A program made the translations under genes and the position numbers. Positions 22,620-25,116 of a DNA stretch of 25,116 bases are shown piece by piece. Each line of letters starts with the position of its first letter. Within the stretch, counting starts at the first letter, position 1. Source of the stretch: Candidatus Bathyarchaeota archaeon (lineage in GTDB: Archaea; Thermoproteota; DRAE01); NCBI GenBank assembly GCA_011041895.1, contig DRAE01000124.1:1-25116 (forward strand), written 5' to 3'. Under the pieces are notes generated by a model that made no database searches, was not told the DNA's origin, and was given only the letters and a program-made list of their open reading frames with translations.

Positions 22620-23063
22620 CTACTTTATGATGCCTACAGCTCTCTTGTACTTTTCAATAAGCTTAACTACTCCATGTATGATTGCCTCAGGCTTGGGAGG
22701 ACATCCTGGAACATACACGTCTACTGGTATTACCTTGTCAACTCCCTCATAGACGTTGTAACAGTGTTGGAAGACTCCTCCAGAGCATGCACATGTTCCA
22801 ACGGCCATAACAAACTTGGGCTCGGGCATCTGCTCATATATTCTCTTCAGTCTAGCCTTGACTTGTCTGTTAACCGATCCTGTAACCACTAGAATGTCTG
22901 CATGCCTTGGAGAGCCCTTTAAGAGTATTCCGAATCGTTCAACATCGAACCTTGGAGTCAAAGCTGCTATAACCTCTATGTCGCATGCATTGCATGCGCT
23001 TGCATTAAAGTGTAATATCCATGGGGAGCGTATCCTAGCCCAGTGGACAAGCTTCTCAAGCAT
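22620..23063 (-). CDS. nuoB: NuoB-like small subunit with hydrogenase-type cluster site
   Basis: Carries the [4Fe-4S] cluster closest to the active site (N2 position). The 147-aa protein has C24 and C27 in SACNACDIEV, then C91 (GTCACSGG) and C121 (VPGCPPKP). The CxxC(D) form at C24/C27 is that of [NiFe] hydrogenase small subunits (family form CNGCD); complex I proteins have two adjacent cysteines here. This independently supports the hydrogenase-like nature of the neighbouring NuoD. The ATG is preceded by GGAGGAT, which lies in the end of nuoA; the nuoA stop is two bases upstream. Confidence 0.95.
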   Translation of the reverse strand: MLEKLVHWARIRSPWILHFNASACNACDIEVIAALTPRFDVERFGILLKGSPRHADILVVTGSVNRQVKARLKRIYEQMPEPKFVMAVGTCACSGGVFQHCYNVYEGVDKVIPVDVYVPGCPPKPEAIIHGVVKLIEKYKRAVGIIK

Positions 23064-23065
23064 TT

Positions 23066-23398
23066 TTAATCCTCCATCCTATACATGGCTACTACAGCTA
23101 GTAGGGGGATTGAGAAAGCTATCAGGAACAGTATCGGGAATATAAGCATGTTGGTTGGAAGAGTGTATGCAAGTGAAACAACTATGGCTACTATATCAAC
23201 CGCCACGAAAATTGCTGCGTAAAGGAATGCATGTGCAAAGTGATATGTTGGGGAGATTGGTGGCAGATCCTCTCCACATGCATAGGGAGTTACCTTTTCA
23301 ACTGTAGGCTTTGGTGGATGCTCGAAGAGCTTGGCTATCGCATATAGCAGTATCGTCACAGCAATAACCAATATGGATATGCCAACTACGTTTACCAT
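23066..23398 (-). CDS. nuoA: NuoA-type membrane subunit
   Basis: A 110-aa membrane protein with three helices that is characteristic of complex I and Fpo and absent, in this form, from simple Ech-type hydrogenases. The loop between TM1 and TM2 contains PYACGEDLPPI (38-48), matching the family PYECG loop; its Cys41 corresponds to the Cys exposed in the deactive state of complex I. TM2 carries Asp68 (FVAVDIVAIV), matching a conserved acidic residue. It is the first gene of the nuoABC unit, with a TATA box upstream and GGTG at 23404-23407 near the ATG. Confidence 0.94.
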   Translation of the reverse strand: MVNVVGISILVIAVTILLYAIAKLFEHPPKPTVEKVTPYACGEDLPPISPTYHFAHAFLYAAIFVAVDIVAIVVSLAYTLPTNMLIFPILFLIAFSIPLLAVVAMYRMED

Positions 23399-23440
23399 GT
23401 AGACACCGCTTCGTACTTTAAGATAATCTTCTAAGTAGAG

Positions 23441-23450
23441 TAAATAAATT
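23441..23450 (-). promoter_or_regulatory. TATA box of the nuoABC operon
   Basis: AATTTATTTA on the minus strand predicts transcription from about 23418 and a leader of about 20 bases containing GGTG before the nuoA ATG. It lies between the GAPDH stop and nuoA. Confidence 0.5.
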
Positions 23451-23452
23451 TG

Positions 23453-24496
23453 TCACAACAGTTTCTTAACTATACCAAGTGACTTATCCGTTTTCTCGAT
23501 GGATTTCATTGGATCAGTTTCAAGCTCTGTTAAAGCTCTTATTGCATCTATGTTTTCGGGAATCACTATGGCCTCATTGTGAACTTGATATATTAGATAG
23601 GCCTCTGTACAATCCTCATTCAACGCTAGGATGTCCTTCCAAACAGCTACCTCCCATAGATCTGCTCTTGGTCTTTGAAGGTCCCTACATATTTCAAGCA
23701 CGGAGTTCAGCGCCTCTATTCCATCTCCTGCATTTACAAATATTATCCTTGGAGCTTCATCTAAGACGCTTATAACAGTCTCTCTATCAACTTTCTCCCT
23801 AAACTCTACGAATGCAAAGTGCATGTGGCTTATATTGTATGGCCCCTTTGCAGCTATCGTTATTATGGGCAGGTCTGGTATGACAGTTTGCGCATCTGGT
23901 CCCTGATGTGATGGAATATGCGCCTCTGGGTAGAAGGTGTTTATTACTCCACCCTTATGGCTTTCCCATGGGTCACATGCTCTTCTAGCGAGCATTACAC
24001 GAGCCATTTTAATGCCTAACTTCTTATGCAATGAACCTATAACCCTACATATTCCAGTTGTATTACAGCTTACAACTCTCAGTGAATCTTTTCCAAGGGC
24101 TTCCTTGTAATTGCACTGTGCAACAAATGATAAGCCTGTGAGTTCATGAGACTCTCCTCCCTGGAATATTGATTTAACACCATGCTTATCGTATAGAGCC
24201 TTATTTTTCGCACCTATACCCTTTGGCGTGCAGTCAATAATCACGTCAACTTCTTTTAGCATGTCCTCGAGGGTGCCTACAACCTCTATTCCAGCCTTTC
24301 TCATTTCCTCCTCTTTTTCAGGCAGTGAACAGTATATTGGATATCCCTTCAGCTGAGCCAACTTTATCCTGTAATCCGAGGCTATATCGGAAATCCCCAC
24401 TAGTTTCATGTCATCCTGTAGTGAGATAGCGTCTGCACATCTCTTGCCTATGACACCGTATCCATTTATTCCTACCTTGACTATGGGCTTTGCCAT
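23453..24496 (-). CDS. gap: Type II (archaeal) glyceraldehyde-3-phosphate dehydrogenase
   Basis: Phosphorylating GAPDH, which interconverts glyceraldehyde-3-phosphate and 1,3-bisphosphoglycerate with NAD(P), in archaea mainly in gluconeogenesis. The 347-aa protein has the Rossmann motif GINGYGVIGKR (9-19), catalytic Cys144 in SCNTTGICR, and the archaeal SHQGPDAQTV block (196-205). At the cofactor 2' position Asp37 (GISDIASDY) replaces the Lys/Thr of NADP-using archaeal enzymes (form VTKTRPDF), suggesting NAD preference. The frame is open to 24637, but the extra 47 codons overlap the endoQ end and do not resemble GAPDH. ATG 24496 has GGTGA four bases before it, and a TATA-like GTATTATAC (24528-24536) upstream. 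Confidence 0.95.
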   Translation of the reverse strand: MAKPIVKVGINGYGVIGKRCADAISLQDDMKLVGISDIASDYRIKLAQLKGYPIYCSLPEKEEEMRKAGIEVVGTLEDMLKEVDVIIDCTPKGIGAKNKALYDKHGVKSIFQGGESHELTGLSFVAQCNYKEALGKDSLRVVSCNTTGICRVIGSLHKKLGIKMARVMLARRACDPWESHKGGVINTFYPEAHIPSHQGPDAQTVIPDLPIITIAAKGPYNISHMHFAFVEFREKVDRETVISVLDEAPRIIFVNAGDGIEALNSVLEICRDLQRPRADLWEVAVWKDILALNEDCTEAYLIYQVHNEAIVIPENIDAIRALTELETDPMKSIEKTDKSLGIVKKLL

Positions 24497-24527
24497 TTTC
24501 TCACCTTTCCAACGGTCCCCTGTTGAC

Positions 24528-24536
24528 GTATAATAC
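24528..24536 (-). promoter_or_regulatory. TATA box of gap
   Basis: GTATTATAC on the minus strand, directly after the endoQ stop, predicts transcription near 24506 and a leader of about ten bases containing the GGTGA ribosome site (24501-24505). Confidence 0.4.
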
Positions 24537-25116
24537 TTACTGGCTTCGATAAAAGAATTCATCGAGACGCTGCATTTTAGACGTTTTACCATTTTCCAAA
24601 AACTCTTCCTCAAGCATGAGCTCACCATATATGCCATCGTATCCAGGTTTTATCTTCAGTTCACCTCTTCTATTCTTAATTATGAACTTGACAAGAGGTC
24701 TGGGGAAAATTTTCAGAAGCTTTTCCTCGGGAGCCTTTATCAATATCTCAAACTCACTTCCAACTTTCTTGACTGAATCAACGTACACTTGCCATATCAG
24801 CTTACTGTGCACGGGCTTTTTATAGTATACGCTGAGCAGCTCACTTAATGGGATAAGGTGCATGTATGGAATTGCATTTAAAGGCTTAGCATTTTCCGGT
24901 CTATCAGCTAATTCCTCGACACGATCAGCTACCCCAACAGTCATCTTCCTACCGCAGTTTGGACATCTCCCACCATATAGCTTATATTGCCCAGGTGGAA
25001 CTGAGAAATTGCATCTCCTGCATCCAGTCCAATGATATTTTCCAAAACGTGGATCAACTTCAACGGTGAACAATATCCTGTTCCTATCTTTTTTGGATAT
25101 TGAATCCACGATCTCC
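24537..25116 (-). CDS. endoQ: Endonuclease Q, C-terminal part only
   Basis: Partial gene; its 5' end lies outside the window and the frame is open to the edge. EndoQ cuts DNA 5' to deaminated bases (hypoxanthine, uracil) and abasic sites. The visible 193 codons match the C-terminal region: DRNRILFTVEVDPRFGKYHW, a four-cysteine zinc site (GCRRC, then RCPNC), the signature KMTVGVADRVEELADRP, LIPLSELL, and the terminal KPGYDGIYGELML. The N-terminal PHP nuclease domain should lie beyond 25116. A GTG at 25107-25109 is in frame but is unlikely to be the start, because in-frame codons continue upstream (Glu-Ile) in agreement with the family. The stop is directly followed by the gap promoter. Confidence 0.85.
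   Translation of the reverse strand, partial: EIVDSISKKDRNRILFTVEVDPRFGKYHWTGCRRCNFSVPPGQYKLYGGRCPNCGRKMTVGVADRVEELADRPENAKPLNAIPYMHLIPLSELLSVYYKKPVHSKLIWQVYVDSVKKVGSEFEILIKAPEEKLLKIFPRPLVKFIIKNRRGELKIKPGYDGIYGELMLEEEFLENGKTSKMQRLDEFFYRSQ

Noticed and set aside
22983..22998. Repeated GCATGC with palindromic look inside nuoB
   Set aside because: It is the direct coding result of the Ala-Cys-Asn-Ala-Cys cluster motif (C24/C27), not a regulatory site.
24497..24637. A 47-codon N-terminal extension of GAPDH
   Set aside because: It overlaps the endoQ coding end, does not look like GAPDH, and the ATG at 24496 has a ribosome site and a TATA box at suitable distances.
25107..25109. GTG as the true start of a short 190-aa zinc protein
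   Set aside because: The frame continues in family-like residues to the window edge, and the segment matches the C-terminal part of EndoQ, so it is a truncated view of a longer gene.

Overview
This window is a compact, AT-rich piece of an archaeal chromosome, with no rRNA, tRNA, CRISPR array or insertion sequence that I can see. The archaeal assignment rests on an A-type ATP synthase membrane sector, a type II (archaeal) glyceraldehyde-3-phosphate dehydrogenase, an XPF-type nuclease, an EndoQ C-terminus, TATA-box promoters with leaderless or near-leaderless starts, and GGTGAT-type ribosome binding sites. The XPF nuclease has no helicase domain, which fits the TACK (Thermoproteota-like) lineages better than Euryarchaeota. 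Frequent AGG/AGA and ATA codons would suit a thermophile. I cannot name the species.

Layout. 1-597 (-): 5' part of a secreted FG-GAP/VCBS beta-propeller protein, cut by the window edge. 637-4813 (-): XPF-type nuclease and a large membrane-anchored subtilase. 4899-7652 (+): tldD-tldE protease pair. 7649-7987 (-): ModE-type DNA-binding protein. 8029-8814 (+): tRNA m1A methyltransferase. 8797-13099: membrane sector of an A-type ATP synthase (K, C, I subunits on -), interrupted by two 74-aa membrane proteins transcribed divergently, one AtpZ-like. 13148-23398 (-): an energy-converting complex in the order A-B-C, [701-aa secreted protein], D-H-I-J1-J2-K-L-M. 23453-24496 (-): GAPDH. 24537-25116 (-): C-terminal part of EndoQ, cut by the window edge.

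The main point of interest is the 10-kb complex. Its membrane arm is complex I-like (NuoA with its Cys loop, NuoH, split NuoJ, NuoK, NuoL, NuoM). Its catalytic subunits are not ordinary complex I: the NuoD-like subunit keeps both CxxC pairs that bind Ni in group 4 [NiFe] hydrogenases (C63/C66 and C355/C358), and the NuoB-like subunit has the hydrogenase-type CxxC instead of the complex I tandem CC. No NADH or F420 input module is present. I infer a ferredoxin-linked, H2-evolving or H2-oxidising ion pump that is structurally intermediate between Mbh/Ech hydrogenases and complex I. Its NuoM-like subunit has glutamates exactly where two proton-channel lysines are expected. The complex lies directly next to the ATP synthase membrane sector, which would use the gradient it makes.

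Transcription appears split into short units: nuoABC, the secreted-protein gene, nuoD-M, atpI, atpC with the small membrane gene, and atpK each have a plausible TATA box. Nine genes share a GGTG-type Shine-Dalgarno exactly four bases from the preferred start, and this spacing was used to correct several starts.
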